Position numbers and translations under genes: made by a program | In this document: one piece after another, positions 1 through 10,807 of the stretch | Numbering within the stretch: position 1 is the stretch's first letter | Layout of the letters: every line of letters starts with the position of its first letter | The notes under the pieces: model-generated | The model's input: only the letters and a program-made list of their open reading frames with translations | What the model was told of the DNA's origin: nothing | Databases searched by the model: none | Source of the DNA: JAGVSZ01 sp963716855 | GTDB taxonomy: Bacteria; Pseudomonadota; Gammaproteobacteria; Burkholderiales; SG8-39 | DNA: 64,000 nucleotides | Assembly (NCBI GenBank): GCA_963716855.1 | Contig: CAVQUV010000019.1 | Location: forward strand, 496,001 to 560,000 | Direction of reading: 5' to 3'

Positions 1-1
1 G

Positions 2-367
2 AACGTCTACTTCGTGAAGGCGCGCAACCAGGAGTTCGGGATGGCGATGCTCGGCTGGGGCTCGTTCGCCGGCGACCTCGCCCTGCGCTCGCTGGTCGCG
101 ACGTTCGACGCCGAGAAGGGATTCGGCACCTGGAACTGGGGTCGGTACTCGAACCCGCGCGTGGACAGCCTCGTGACCCAGTCCCTTGCCACGCTGGATG
201 AAAGCAAGCGCGAAGCCATCGCGCGTGAAGCCATGACGGTGGCGATGCAGGACTACGCGGCGATCCCGCTCCACCACCAGACGACGAGCTGGGCGATGCG
301 CAAGGGACTCGCTTACACCGCGCGCACCGACGAGCTGACCCTGGCCTACCAGTTCCGCGCGCCGTAG
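2..367 (+). CDS. Peptide ABC transporter substrate-binding protein, C-terminal end (partial)
   Basis: This is the last 121 codons of a gene that begins before the window; the frame is open from base 2. The sequence fits the C-terminal lobe of family 5 solute-binding proteins (DppA/OppA type), which bind peptides in the periplasm and deliver them to the membrane permease. The segment with WNWGRYSNPRVDSLV and the closing LHHQTTSWAMRKGL are typical of the end of that fold. It lies 14 bases before two permease genes and two ATPase genes on the same strand, which supports the assignment. Substrate cannot be told from this fragment. Confidence 0.85.
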   Translation, partial: NVYFVKARNQEFGMAMLGWGSFAGDLALRSLVATFDAEKGFGTWNWGRYSNPRVDSLVTQSLATLDESKREAIAREAMTVAMQDYAAIPLHHQTTSWAMRKGLAYTARTDELTLAYQFRAP

Positions 368-381
368 CCGGACCCGAGCGC

Positions 382-1359
382 GTGCTCGTCTACCTGATCC
401 GCCGGGCGACGCAGAGCGTCGTGGTGCTGCTCGTGATGTCGCTGCTCGTCTTCGTCGGCGTGTACGCGATCGGCAACCCGGTCGACATCCTCATCAACCC
501 CAACGCCGACCAGGCGGACATCGAGCGTGCGATCAAGGGGCTCGGCCTCGACAAGCCGCTCTGGGAGCAGTACCTGGTGTTTCTGAAGCAGGCCGTGATC
601 GGCGACCTCGGCAAATCGTTCGTGTTCAACGTCCCGGCGCTGCAGCTGATCCTCGAACGCATGCCGGCCACGCTCGAGCTCGCCGTCACGGCCATGCTGA
701 TTGCCATCGTCTTCGGCATTCCGCTCGGACTGTGGGCAGGGCTGAAGCCCGACTCGGTTGCGGGCAAGGCCATCATGACCGGCTCGATCCTCGGCTTCTC
801 GCTGCCGACGTTCTGGGTCGGGCTGATGCTGATCATGGTGTTCTCGGTGGACCTCGGCTGGCTGCCGTCGAGCGGCCGCGGGCCGACCGAGGCGCTCCTC
901 GGGGTCCCGGTGTCGTTCCTCTCCTGGGACGGCATCAAGCACTTGATCATGCCGGCGACCAATCTCGCGCTGTTCAACCTCGCTCTCGTCATCCGGCTCA
1001 CGCGCGCGGGCACGCGCGAGGCCTTGGTGCAGGACTACGTCAAGTTCGCGCGCGCGAAAGGGCTGTCGGACGCGCGCGTGATCGGGGTGCACGTGCTCAA
1101 GAACATCTCGATTCCGATCGTGACCGTGACCGGCCTCCAGTTCGGCACGCTGATCGCTTTCGCGATCGTCACCGAGACGATCTTCGCGTGGCCCGGGATG
1201 GGCAAGCTCCTCATCGACTCGATCCACGTGCTCGACCGCCCGGTGATCGTGGCGTACCTGCTGATCATCGTGACCTTCTTCATCGTGATCAACCTGCTGG
1301 TCGACCTCGCCTACTCGCTGCTCGATCCGCGGGTGCGGTTGGCGGACGCCAAATCCTGA
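382..1359 (+). CDS. ABC transporter permease, DppB/OppB type
   Basis: Inner-membrane permease subunit of a peptide-class ABC importer, 325 aa, the usual size of DppB. A GTG start gives an N-terminus (MLVYLIRRATQSVVVLLVMS) that leads straight into the first membrane helix. About six hydrophobic segments are visible. The cytoplasmic EAA loop, which docks on the ATPase, is around residues 210-230 (ALVQDYVKFARAKGLS). The gene follows the binding-protein gene and precedes the second permease, so the order is SBP-B-C-D-F as in dpp/opp operons. Dipeptide versus oligopeptide specificity is not visible here. Confidence 0.92.
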   Translation: MLVYLIRRATQSVVVLLVMSLLVFVGVYAIGNPVDILINPNADQADIERAIKGLGLDKPLWEQYLVFLKQAVIGDLGKSFVFNVPALQLILERMPATLELAVTAMLIAIVFGIPLGLWAGLKPDSVAGKAIMTGSILGFSLPTFWVGLMLIMVFSVDLGWLPSSGRGPTEALLGVPVSFLSWDGIKHLIMPATNLALFNLALVIRLTRAGTREALVQDYVKFARAKGLSDARVIGVHVLKNISIPIVTVTGLQFGTLIAFAIVTETIFAWPGMGKLLIDSIHVLDRPVIVAYLLIIVTFFIVINLLVDLAYSLLDPRVRLADAKS

Positions 1360-1388
1360 CCGACAGGATTCACAGCGGACACAAAGAC

Positions 1389-2348
1389 ATGGAGCCGCCC
1401 GCGCGCGACCCCTCGCCCCCCGGGGATGCCTCCGCGCCCGCCGTGCCCGCCGTGGCTGCGTCAGGCGCCGCCGAGGAAACGCCCTTCCGCCGCATCGTCG
1501 CGGACTTCGCCGCGAGCCGCATCGCGCTCGTCGGCCTCGTGCTCTTCGCGGTGATCCTGGCCGCGGCCCTGTTCGCGCCGCTCATCTCGCCGCAGAACCC
1601 CTACGACCTCGCGCAGCTCGACGTGATGGACAGCCGCCTGCCGCCGGGCGCGCCAGCGGCCGACGGCAAGTTCACCTACTGGCTGGGCACCGACGACCAG
1701 GGACGCGACATGCTGTCGGCGATCTTCTACGGCCTGCGGATCAGCATCGGCGTGGGGGTGGCGTCCACGCTCTGCGCGCTCGCGCTCGGCACCACGCTGG
1801 GGCTGCTCGCGGCGTTCTTCGGCGGGCGGGTCGATTCGCTCATCATGCGCGTCGCGGACATCCAGCTGTCGTTCCCGGCGATCCTCATCGCGCTGATCCT
1901 GCTCGCCGTCCTCGGCCAGGGCGTGGACAAGATCATCGTCGCGCTGGTGGCGGTGCAGTGGGCGTACTACGCACGCACGGTCCGCGGCTCGGCGCTCGTC
2001 GAGCGGCGCAAGGAGTACGTCGACGCCGCCGCCTGCCTGGCGCTGCCGACGCGGCGCATCGTGTTCCGGCACCTGCTGCCGAACTGCCTGCCGCCGCTGA
2101 TCGTGGTCGCAACGGTGCAGGTGGCCGCGGCGATCACGCTCGAGGCGACGCTCTCCTTCCTCGGCCTCGGACTGCCGATCACCGAGCCGTCGCTCGGGCT
2201 GCTGATCTCCAACGGCTTCACCTACCTGCTCTCGGGCAAGTACTGGATCAGCTTCTTCCCCGGCATCGCGCTGCTCGTCACGATCGTGAGCATCAATCTG
2301 GTCGGCGACCAGCTGCGGGACGTGCTCAACCCGCGGCTGCAGCGCTGA
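1389..2348 (+). CDS. ABC transporter permease, DppC/OppC type
   Basis: Second membrane subunit of the same importer, 319 aa from the ATG chosen here. The frame is open much further upstream, but that part overlaps dppB in a shadow frame and is arginine-rich, so it was excluded. An N-terminal proline/alanine-rich cytoplasmic stretch of about 35 aa precedes the OppC N-terminal helix region (RIALVGLVLFAVILAAALFA). A periplasmic loop and then five further hydrophobic segments follow; the EAA loop is near residue 205 (RKEYVDAAACLALP). The gene starts 29 bases after dppB and is followed after 11 bases by the first ATPase gene. Confidence 0.92.
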   Translation: MEPPARDPSPPGDASAPAVPAVAASGAAEETPFRRIVADFAASRIALVGLVLFAVILAAALFAPLISPQNPYDLAQLDVMDSRLPPGAPAADGKFTYWLGTDDQGRDMLSAIFYGLRISIGVGVASTLCALALGTTLGLLAAFFGGRVDSLIMRVADIQLSFPAILIALILLAVLGQGVDKIIVALVAVQWAYYARTVRGSALVERRKEYVDAAACLALPTRRIVFRHLLPNCLPPLIVVATVQVAAAITLEATLSFLGLGLPITEPSLGLLISNGFTYLLSGKYWISFFPGIALLVTIVSINLVGDQLRDVLNPRLQR

Positions 2349-2359
2349 GCGCCATCGCC

Positions 2360-3345
<986 letters not shown>

Positions 3346-3349
<4 letters not shown>

Positions 3350-4413
3350 GCGGCGCCCAGGCGCCGCTGCTCGAGCTGCGTGGCGTGTCGAAGCGCTTCG
3401 TGAAATCGCTCGACACCGCGGCGCGCATCGCGAACCTGCTCGGGGCGAATGCGCGCGACGAGGTGGTGCACGCGGTCGACGGCGTCGACCTCGCGATTTG
3501 CCAGGGCGAGGTGGTCGGCCTGGTCGGCGAATCGGGCTGCGGCAAGTCGACGCTCGGCCGGCTCGCGGTCGGGTTGTACGCCCCGAGCGCGGGGCAACGG
3601 TTCTGGCGCGGCGAGAACGTCGCGACACTCGCGCCGGAGGCGCGGCGGCGCACCCAACTCGCGATCCAAATGATCTTCCAGGATCCCTACGCGTCGCTCA
3701 ATCCGCGCATGCGCGTGCAGGACATCGTCGGCGAGGCGCCGGTGGTGCACGGTCTGGTGGGGAAGGACGCGCAGCGCGAGTACGTCGCGAGCCTGCTCGA
3801 GCGCGTCGGGCTCGACGCGTCGCTGATGCGGCGCTTCCCGCACCAGTTCTCGGGCGGCCAGCGGGCGCGCATCGGGATCGCACGGGCGCTCGCGGTGAAG
3901 CCCGAGTTCCTCGTTTGCGACGAGGCGGTCGCGGCCCTCGACGTGTCGATCCAGGCGCAGGTCCTGAACCTCTTCATCCGCCTCCGCGAGGAGCTCGGGC
4001 TCACCTATCTCTTCATCAGCCACGACCTCGGGGTCGTGCAGCACCTCTCCGACCGCGTCGTGATCATGTACCTCGGCCGCGTGGTCGAGACCGCTCCGAC
4101 CGAGGCGCTCTACGCGCAGCCTAACCATCCGTACACGCAGGCGCTGCTCGCCGAAGTCCCCCGGATCGACGCGCGTCACCGGCGCTTCGCGGCGATCGAA
4201 GGCGAGATTCCCTCGCCGCTCGCACCGCCCCCGGGATGCCACTTCCATCCGCGCTGCCCGCACGCGATGCCGCGGTGTAAGATCGAACGGCCGCTCCTGC
4301 GCGAGATCGCGCCGGGGCGACTCTCCGCCTGCCACTTGAACGACGGGAACGATGGGAACGACGCGTCGTCTTTCGCGGCGGCGCCCGACACCGAGGCCAG
4401 GAATGAAGCGTGA
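3346..4413 (+). CDS. Peptide ABC transporter ATP-binding protein, DppF/OppF type
   Basis: Second ATPase subunit, 355 aa. Its GTG start overlaps the stop of the preceding ATPase (GTGA), which suggests translational coupling. Walker A (GESGCGKST), the Q-loop (IFQDPYASLNP), the signature (FSGGQRARIG) and the switch region (ISHDLGVV) are all present. Walker B reads LVCDEAVAALD; the more common form in this family is SALD after the catalytic acid, so AALD is a mild variant. The C-terminal oligo/dipeptide domain has the cysteine cluster PPGCHFHPRCPHAMPRC. The usual DppD-DppF heterodimer is expected. Confidence 0.94.
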
Positions 4414-5593
4414 AGGACCGCTGCCGATCAAGGCCGAGACCTGGGACCTGATCCAACGTCTCGTCGGCTTCGATACGACCAGCCGCGACTCGAACCTCGG
4501 GCTGATCGAGTGGGTGCGCGACTGGCTGAAGGGCCAGGGCGTCGAGTCGCGCCTGACCTACGACCCGAGCGGGACCAAGGCGAACCTCTTCGCGACGATC
4601 CAGCCGGGGACGCGGCCGGGAATCGTGCTCTCCGGCCACACCGACGTCGTGCCCGTGGACGGCCAGCCCTGGGACACCGATCCGTTCAAGGCCACGATCA
4701 AGGACGACCGCATCTACGGCCGCGGGTCGGCCGACATGAAGAGCTACATCGCCGCCGCGCTCGCGATGACGCCGCGTTTCCTCGCGGCCGACCTGAAGTC
4801 GCCGTTGCACTTTGCGCTCTCGTACGACGAGGAGATCGGTTGCCTCGGTGTGCGCGGCCTGATCGAGGACCTCGCGCGCGCCGGCATCAAGCCGGCGGGC
4901 TGCATCATCGGCGAGCCGACGAGCATGCAGCCGGTCGTCGCACACAAGGGCAAGCGCGCGTACAAGTGCTGCTTCCGCGGACGCGAGGCGCACTCGGCGC
5001 TGACGCCGCAGGGCGTGAATGCGATCGAATATGCCGCCAGGCTGGTGGTCTACATCCGCCACCTGGCCGAGCGCATGCGCGACTGCGAGACGCGCGACAA
5101 CGGCTTCGACGTGCCCTTCACCACGCTCCAGACCGGCGTGATCAAGGGCGGCACGGCGGCGAATATCGTGCCGCGGGACTGCGAGGTCCACTTCGAGTTC
5201 CGGTATCTGCCCGGCGTCGATCCGGAGGCGCTGGAGAGCGAGATCAGGTCCTACGCCGAGCGCGTGCTGCTGCCCGAGATGCGCGCGATCGACCCGGCGA
5301 CGTTCATCTCCTTCGAGACGAAGGCCGAGATCCCCGGCCTTGATCCGTCGGTCGAGCGCGCGGAGCAGGACCGCGTCACCGCCCTCGCCCAGGCGCTCGC
5401 GCGCAACCCGTCCATCGCGAAAGTCGCCTACGCGACCGAGGCCGGGCTGTTCCAGGGCGCCGGCATCCCGTCGATCATCTGCGGCCCGGGCTCGATCGGC
5501 GAGGCGCACAAGCCGAACGAGTTCATCGCGCTCGAGCAGGTCGCGCTCTGCGAGTCGTTCATGGAGCGGCTGCTCGCGGAGCTTTCCCGCTAG
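4403..5593 (+). CDS. M20 family deacetylase, ArgE/DapE-like
   Basis: Zinc-dependent amidohydrolase of 396 aa, closest in appearance to acetylornithine deacetylase (ArgE), which removes acetyl from N-acetylornithine. The metal ligands are in place: SGHTDVVPVDG (His, Asp), RGSADMKSY (bridging Asp), YDEEIGCLG (catalytic Glu and ligand Glu), GEPTSM and the C-terminal His in EAHKPNE. The ATG chosen lies inside the end of dppF (11-base overlap) after a purine-rich GAGGCCAGGA. The position at the end of a peptide-importer operon suggests it may process an imported N-acyl amino acid or peptide. An argJ gene elsewhere in the window makes a strict arginine-biosynthesis role less certain. Confidence 0.85.
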   Translation: MKREGPLPIKAETWDLIQRLVGFDTTSRDSNLGLIEWVRDWLKGQGVESRLTYDPSGTKANLFATIQPGTRPGIVLSGHTDVVPVDGQPWDTDPFKATIKDDRIYGRGSADMKSYIAAALAMTPRFLAADLKSPLHFALSYDEEIGCLGVRGLIEDLARAGIKPAGCIIGEPTSMQPVVAHKGKRAYKCCFRGREAHSALTPQGVNAIEYAARLVVYIRHLAERMRDCETRDNGFDVPFTTLQTGVIKGGTAANIVPRDCEVHFEFRYLPGVDPEALESEIRSYAERVLLPEMRAIDPATFISFETKAEIPGLDPSVERAEQDRVTALAQALARNPSIAKVAYATEAGLFQGAGIPSIICGPGSIGEAHKPNEFIALEQVALCESFMERLLAELSR

Positions 5594-5607
5594 GGAATGT
5601 CCGGATG

Positions 5608-5628
5608 AAGGGGGATACCTCCCCCTTT
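5608..5628 (+). terminator. Hairpin after the peptide-transport operon
   Basis: A perfect 8-bp inverted repeat (AAGGGGGA / TCCCCCTT) with a TACC loop begins 15 bases after the deacetylase stop. Only three T residues follow, so it is a weak intrinsic terminator at best. Confidence 0.5.
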
Positions 5629-5640
5629 GGCCCCTATGTC

Positions 5641-5684
5641 AGGGAAAGCTTCGCGCCGTTCTTCGAATGGCGCAGAGCTTCCCT
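5641..5684. repeat. Long imperfect inverted repeat (REP-like)
   Basis: The arms AGGGAAAGCTTCGCGCC and GGCGCAGAGCTTCCCT pair with one bulge and two mismatches around an 11-base loop that contains TTCGAA. It directly follows the terminator hairpin. Its size and shape resemble dispersed intergenic palindromes, but only one copy is in this window. Confidence 0.45.
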
Positions 5685-5847
5685 AGGTCGAAAGCTCGAC
5701 GCGCTGTCGCGGGCGTTCTGCACCCGCAGCAGCGCGGCCGCTCGCCGGGCGTGACATCCGTCACTGCGCCTCCATCGCGATATCCACAAAATGTCGCGGT
5801 CGAAAAAGGCGCGGCCACTAGATGTCGTGGCCAGGAACAAGGAGGGA

Positions 5848-6240
5848 ATGGATCCAGGGATCGCCGGGAGCGTGGGTGCCGCGCTGTGGTGCCTGACCCG
5901 CTTCAACGTTCTCGAACGCGAGCGCATCGTCTCGCGCCGCGGATCCGCTGCACGGCTCCGACGCGTCGCCGTATCGTGGGCGGGTACCGGCGCGATCCTT
6001 TCGGGCGCCGGCACGTGCCTGCTCATCGGCGCCGCGTTCGCCACGGCCGCGCAGCTGGGCCTCCTCGCGCCGGTTCTCTACACCGCGATCTGCGTGGGCG
6101 TCCTGGCGCTCGTCGTCGTCATCGAAGCGCTCACGTTCGCCTACCGCGCAGAGGCCGCAAGAGAGTCAGCCCGGCGCCGACGCAAGACCTCGGTCCGTAC
6201 GCTGATGCGCGCGGCGCCGCACAGCCAGGCGCCGTTCTGA
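5848..6240 (+). CDS. Small two-helix membrane protein, unknown function
   Basis: I do not recognise this 130-aa protein. It has two strongly hydrophobic stretches at about residues 45-70 and 72-96 with a short turn between them, and a basic C-terminal tail rich in Arg, so it is probably a small inner-membrane protein with both ends in the cytoplasm. The frame is open from an ATG at 5791; I prefer the ATG at 5848 because AAGGAGGG lies directly before it, although the spacing is short. It stands alone between the transport operon and the convergent rplS operon. A chance ORF in high-GC DNA cannot be fully excluded, but the paired membrane segments argue against it. Confidence 0.45.
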   Translation: MDPGIAGSVGAALWCLTRFNVLERERIVSRRGSAARLRRVAVSWAGTGAILSGAGTCLLIGAAFATAAQLGLLAPVLYTAICVGVLALVVVIEALTFAYRAEAARESARRRRKTSVRTLMRAAPHSQAPF

Positions 6241-6283
6241 GATCCCCACGCCCGCCCGGTTCGCGTGCCCCTTCACGAGGGGG

Positions 6284-6315
6284 CGAAAAAGCGAAGGGGC
6301 GCCGCAGCGCCCCTT
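6284..6315 (-). terminator. Intrinsic terminator of the rpsP-rplS operon
   Basis: On the minus strand a perfect 9-bp stem (AAGGGGCGC / GCGCCCCTT, loop TGCG) begins about 20 bases after the rplS stop. It is followed by CGCTTTTTC, a typical U-tract. A second, weaker hairpin (GCCCC/GGGGC at 6267-6284) lies just beyond and could serve the convergent gene. Confidence 0.8.
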
Positions 6316-6337
6316 GCGATGTACCGGAAATCCCCGG

Positions 6338-6721
6338 CTATTCGGCCGCGGTTTCCTGCTGCGCATGCTTCGCGAGCTTCTCGCGGATGCGCGCGCCCTT
6401 GCCGGTGCGGGAACGCAGGTAGTAGAGCTTCGCGCGCCGCACGGCGCCCTTGCGCTTCACCTCGATCGAGGCGATCAGCGGCGAATAGGTCTGGAAGCTC
6501 CGCTCCACGCCCTCGCCCGACGACACCTTGCGCACGGTGAACGAGGAGTTGATGCCCCGGTTGCGCTTGGCGATCACCACGCCCTCGTAGCCCTGCACGC
6601 GCTTGCGATCGCCCTCCTTCACGTTCACGTTCACCACGACGGTGTCGCCGGGGGAGAACGCGGGAACCTCCTTGCCGAGGCGCTTCATCTCTTCCTGTTC
6701 GAGTTGCGCGATCAGGTTCAT
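6338..6721 (-). CDS. rplS: 50S ribosomal protein L19
   Basis: Ribosomal protein L19, 127 aa, which sits at the 30S-50S interface. The start MNLIAQLEQEEMKRLGKEVP and the core FSPGDTVVVNVNVKEGDRKR and RVQGYEGVVIAKRNRG are diagnostic, as is the RRAKLYYLRSRTGKGARIREK ending. The frame is open further upstream, but this ATG gives the family N-terminus. It is the last gene of rpsP-rimM-trmD-rplS, the standard operon order, followed by a clear terminator. Confidence 0.98.
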   Translation of the reverse strand: MNLIAQLEQEEMKRLGKEVPAFSPGDTVVVNVNVKEGDRKRVQGYEGVVIAKRNRGINSSFTVRKVSSGEGVERSFQTYSPLIASIEVKRKGAVRRAKLYYLRSRTGKGARIREKLAKHAQQETAAE

Positions 6722-6785
6722 CGTCGGTCTTCCTTTCTGGTTTGGTACGCCGCGAGGGGGTACCCCCACTCGCGCACCCCGATTC

Positions 6786-7538
6786 CTACTTGCTTCGCTC
6801 ATGCTCCGCGCGGAACTCCGCGAGGAGCTTCTGCTCAACCGCGCTCAAGCTGCGCCGCGCGAGCAGGTCGGGCCGTCTGAGCCAGGTCCTGCCGAGTGCC
6901 TGCTTGAGCCGCCAGCGCTCGATCTCCGCGTGATGCCCGGAGAGCAGCACCTCCGGCACCCGCTCGCCCGCGTACGTCTCGGGCCGGGTGTAGTGCGGGC
7001 AATCGAGCACGCCCGTCACGAACGACTCCTGCGCCGCCGACTGCGCGTCGTTCAGCGCACCCGGCAGCTGCCGCACCACCGCGTCGATCAGCACCATCGC
7101 CGCGAGCTCTCCGCCCGACAGCACGTAATCGCCGATCGACAGTTCCTCGTCGACCGAGCGCCGGACGAGCCGCTCGTCGACCGCCTCGTAGCGGCCGCAC
7201 ACCAGCACGACCCGCTCGAGACCCGCGATCTCGACCACCTTCGCATGGTCGAGCATCGCGCCCTGCGGCGAGAGCAGGATCACCCTCGCCCGCGCCGCCG
7301 GCACCCGCGCCTGCGCCGCATGGATCGCCTTCTCCAGCGGCTCGACGAGCATCACCATCCCCGGCCCGCCGCCGTACGGCCGATCATCGACCGTGCGGTA
7401 GCTGTCCGTCGTGAAATCCCGCGGGTTCCACGTCGCGAGGCTCCACTTGCCTTCTTCCCGCGCGCGCCGCGCGATCCCGTAGTCCGCGACCGCCGCGAAC
7501 ATCTGCGGGAACAGCGTCACGCAGTCGAACTGGATCAC
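6786..7538 (-). CDS. trmD: tRNA (guanine-N1)-methyltransferase
   Basis: TrmD methylates G37 of tRNAs that have G36, which protects the reading frame during translation; the cofactor is S-adenosylmethionine, bound in a trefoil knot. The 250-aa product has the family start (FDCVTLFPQMF), the conserved DDRPYGGGPGM loop, VCGRYEAVDER and SIGDYVLSGGELAA of the knot, and PHYTRPETYAG. The GTG start overlaps the rimM stop by GTGA, so the two are coupled. The longer open frame upstream is rimM in a shadow frame. Confidence 0.97.
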   Translation of the reverse strand: MIQFDCVTLFPQMFAAVADYGIARRAREEGKWSLATWNPRDFTTDSYRTVDDRPYGGGPGMVMLVEPLEKAIHAAQARVPAARARVILLSPQGAMLDHAKVVEIAGLERVVLVCGRYEAVDERLVRRSVDEELSIGDYVLSGGELAAMVLIDAVVRQLPGALNDAQSAAQESFVTGVLDCPHYTRPETYAGERVPEVLLSGHHAEIERWRLKQALGRTWLRRPDLLARRSLSAVEQKLLAEFRAEHERSK

Positions 7539-8017
7539 CAGTCCGAGCCCCAATCCACCTCGATCCGCCCGGCGGCGAGATCGACCTTGCGGACCACCGC
7601 CGGCACGAACGGCACCAGCCGCTCGTCCTTGCCCGCGCCGATGCGCATCACGTCGTGCGCGCCGTTCGAGAAGAGCTCCGTCACCTTGCCGAGCGACGCG
7701 CTCTCCGCGTTCACCACCTCCAGGCCGACCAGGTCGGCCCAGTAGTACTCGTCCTTCCGCGCCTGGGGCAGCGACTCGCGTCGCAGCGCCACCTCTCGCC
7801 CGCGCAGCTTCGCGGCCTGGTCGCGATCCCCGCAGCCGACGAGTCGCGCGACCACGTTCGCACCGTGCCGCGCCGCCTCCGCGACTTCCGTTTCCTCCCA
7901 CCCGTCCGGCCCGCCGACCCACCAGCGGTCGAAGCCCGTCAGCGCGTCGGGTGCGGCGGTGAAGGGCGCAACCTTGATCCAGCCCTTCACCCCATAGGGC
8001 GCGAGGACGCGCCCCAT
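7535..8017 (-). CDS. rimM: Ribosome maturation factor RimM
   Basis: RimM assists 30S maturation by binding S19 near the head of 16S rRNA. The 160-aa protein starts MGRVLAPYGVKGWIKV, which is the family N-terminal motif, and has the linker DEYYWADLVGLEVVN and the PRC-barrel end with LVPFVPAVVRKVDLAAGRI. A TTG three codons upstream is an alternative start, but the ATG gives the best N-terminus. It lies 10 bases after rpsP and overlaps trmD by four bases. Confidence 0.96.
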   Translation of the reverse strand: MGRVLAPYGVKGWIKVAPFTAAPDALTGFDRWWVGGPDGWEETEVAEAARHGANVVARLVGCGDRDQAAKLRGREVALRRESLPQARKDEYYWADLVGLEVVNAESASLGKVTELFSNGAHDVMRIGAGKDERLVPFVPAVVRKVDLAAGRIEVDWGSDW

Positions 8018-8027
8018 GACGAGCAAG

Positions 8028-8288
8028 TTATTGGGCGGCGGCCTTCTGCTTGCCAAGGGACTTGACGAGGCGGGCGACGGTCGGCGTGAGCCGCGCGCCC
8101 TTCCCTTTCCAGAACGCGAGCCGCTCGCCGTCCACGCGTAAGTTCTCGCGGCCGGTCGGCGCCTTCGGATCATAGAAGCCGACGCGCTCGATGAAGCGCC
8201 CGGTCGCGGCGAACTTGTGGTCGGCCGCGACGATGTTGTAGAAGGGGCGATGCTTGGCACCACCGCGCGCGAGGCGAATCACAACCAT
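8028..8288 (-). CDS. rpsP: 30S ribosomal protein S16
   Basis: Ribosomal protein S16, 86 aa, a 30S body protein. The start MVVIRLARGGAKHRPFYNIV and the middle RFIERVGFYDP are diagnostic. It is the first gene of the operon; a sigma-70-like promoter lies 70-100 bases upstream. Confidence 0.98.
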   Translation of the reverse strand: MVVIRLARGGAKHRPFYNIVAADHKFAATGRFIERVGFYDPKAPTGRENLRVDGERLAFWKGKGARLTPTVARLVKSLGKQKAAAQ

Positions 8289-8357
8289 ATTTGTCTGCTC
8301 CGGGCTGCCCGCGGATTGCCCAGCTTGCGAGGAAACCGGGGGCGAAAAAAGACGGCG

Positions 8358-8387
8358 ATTGTAAGGGACTTAGCGACTGATTGGCAA
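8358..8387 (-). promoter_or_regulatory. Sigma-70-type promoter of rpsP operon
   Basis: On the minus strand TTGCCA and TACAAT are separated by 18 bases, close to the consensus -35 and -10 boxes. The -10 lies 70 bases before the rpsP ATG and is followed by a T-rich leader. Nothing else in this gap between ffh and rpsP is conspicuous. Confidence 0.65.
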
Positions 8388-8445
8388 GGGTTTTTCAGTT
8401 ACTGAGGGGGTGGCCGGCTGGGCCAAGCCCTTGATCGGCCGGGAA

Positions 8446-9804
<1,359 letters not shown>

Positions 9805-9850
9805 CGTCTGCGGGGATCGCGGCGCGGAAGGGTGGGATAATCTCCGCGCG

Positions 9851-10741
9851 ATGGACGGGATTCTACTGTACGCGCTGGCCGCGCTCCTCTATGCGGGTCT
9901 CGCGGTGCACTTCTGGCGCACGCGCTGGCGCGCTTCCGAGCCGCGCGCGGCCGGTCTCGCACGCTGGGAGCGCGCGGCGATCCTGGTGCCGTTCGCGCTG
10001 CACACGTGGCTGCTCTACCACGGGCTGTTCGCCGCGCCGGAACTGCGCTTCGGCTTCGGGCAGGCGCTGTCGGTGACGCTCTGGCTCGCGGTGCTGATCT
10101 ACTGGTTCGAGGCCGCGTTCGTCAACCTGGAGGGAATGCAGGCGCTCGTGCTGCCGCTAGCCGCGGTGTGCGTCGTGCTGCCGGCGCTGTTCCCCGGCCT
10201 GGAGGCGCCGTCGTACGCGCACGCCTTCGGGTTCCGCGCGCACCTCACGCTCGCGATGCTCGCCTACAGCTTCTTCACGATCGGCGCGCTGCATGCCCTG
10301 CTCATGGCGGTGCTCGAGGGCACGTTGCACGGAAATCACTTCGGCCTCGGCAAGCGCGAGGCAGGCGCGCGAGCCGAACGGCATGCCGGCGGGCCGGGGC
10401 TGCTCGCCGGGCCGCTGTCGAGCCTGCCGCCGCTGCTCACGCTCGAGCGGCTGCTGTTCCGCATCCTCACGCTCGGCTTCGTCCTGCTGACGCTCACGCT
10501 TCTCACCGGCGCACTGTTTTCAGAGGAAGTGTTCGGCCGTGCGTTCCGCTTCAACCACAAGACGCTCTTCGCGATCATTTCCTGGGTGATCTTCGGGTTG
10601 CTGCTCGCCGGCCGCTGGCGCTACGGCTGGCGCGGGCGCAAGGCGCTGCGCTGGACGCTCGCGGGGTTCGTGACCCTGCTCTTCGCGTACGTAGGAAGCC
10701 GCTTCGTGCTCGAGGTCGTTCTCACCCGCAGCTTCGGGTAG
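9851..10741 (+). CDS. CcsA/HemX-like cytochrome c assembly protein (YpjD type)
   Basis: Integral membrane protein of 296 aa with about eight hydrophobic helices, matching the cytochrome C assembly family (CcsA/HemX/YpjD). Proteins of this group next to ffh are common in proteobacteria. The conserved FNHKTLFAIISWVIFGLLLAGR segment near residue 235 and the preceding EEVFGRAF resemble the haem-handling helices of the family. A Gly/Ala-rich cytoplasmic loop lies around residues 160-200. The exact role of the YpjD subgroup is poorly defined; I infer haem or cytochrome biogenesis from family only. Starts 46 bases from ffh on the opposite strand. Confidence 0.85.
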   Translation: MDGILLYALAALLYAGLAVHFWRTRWRASEPRAAGLARWERAAILVPFALHTWLLYHGLFAAPELRFGFGQALSVTLWLAVLIYWFEAAFVNLEGMQALVLPLAAVCVVLPALFPGLEAPSYAHAFGFRAHLTLAMLAYSFFTIGALHALLMAVLEGTLHGNHFGLGKREAGARAERHAGGPGLLAGPLSSLPPLLTLERLLFRILTLGFVLLTLTLLTGALFSEEVFGRAFRFNHKTLFAIISWVIFGLLLAGRWRYGWRGRKALRWTLAGFVTLLFAYVGSRFVLEVVLTRSFG

Positions 10742-10807
10742 CCGCGCCGGGGCGGGCGTCGCGCGCCGGGGCTATACTGCGGCGGTCGCCTTCTCCGCTG
10801 CCGCCCC

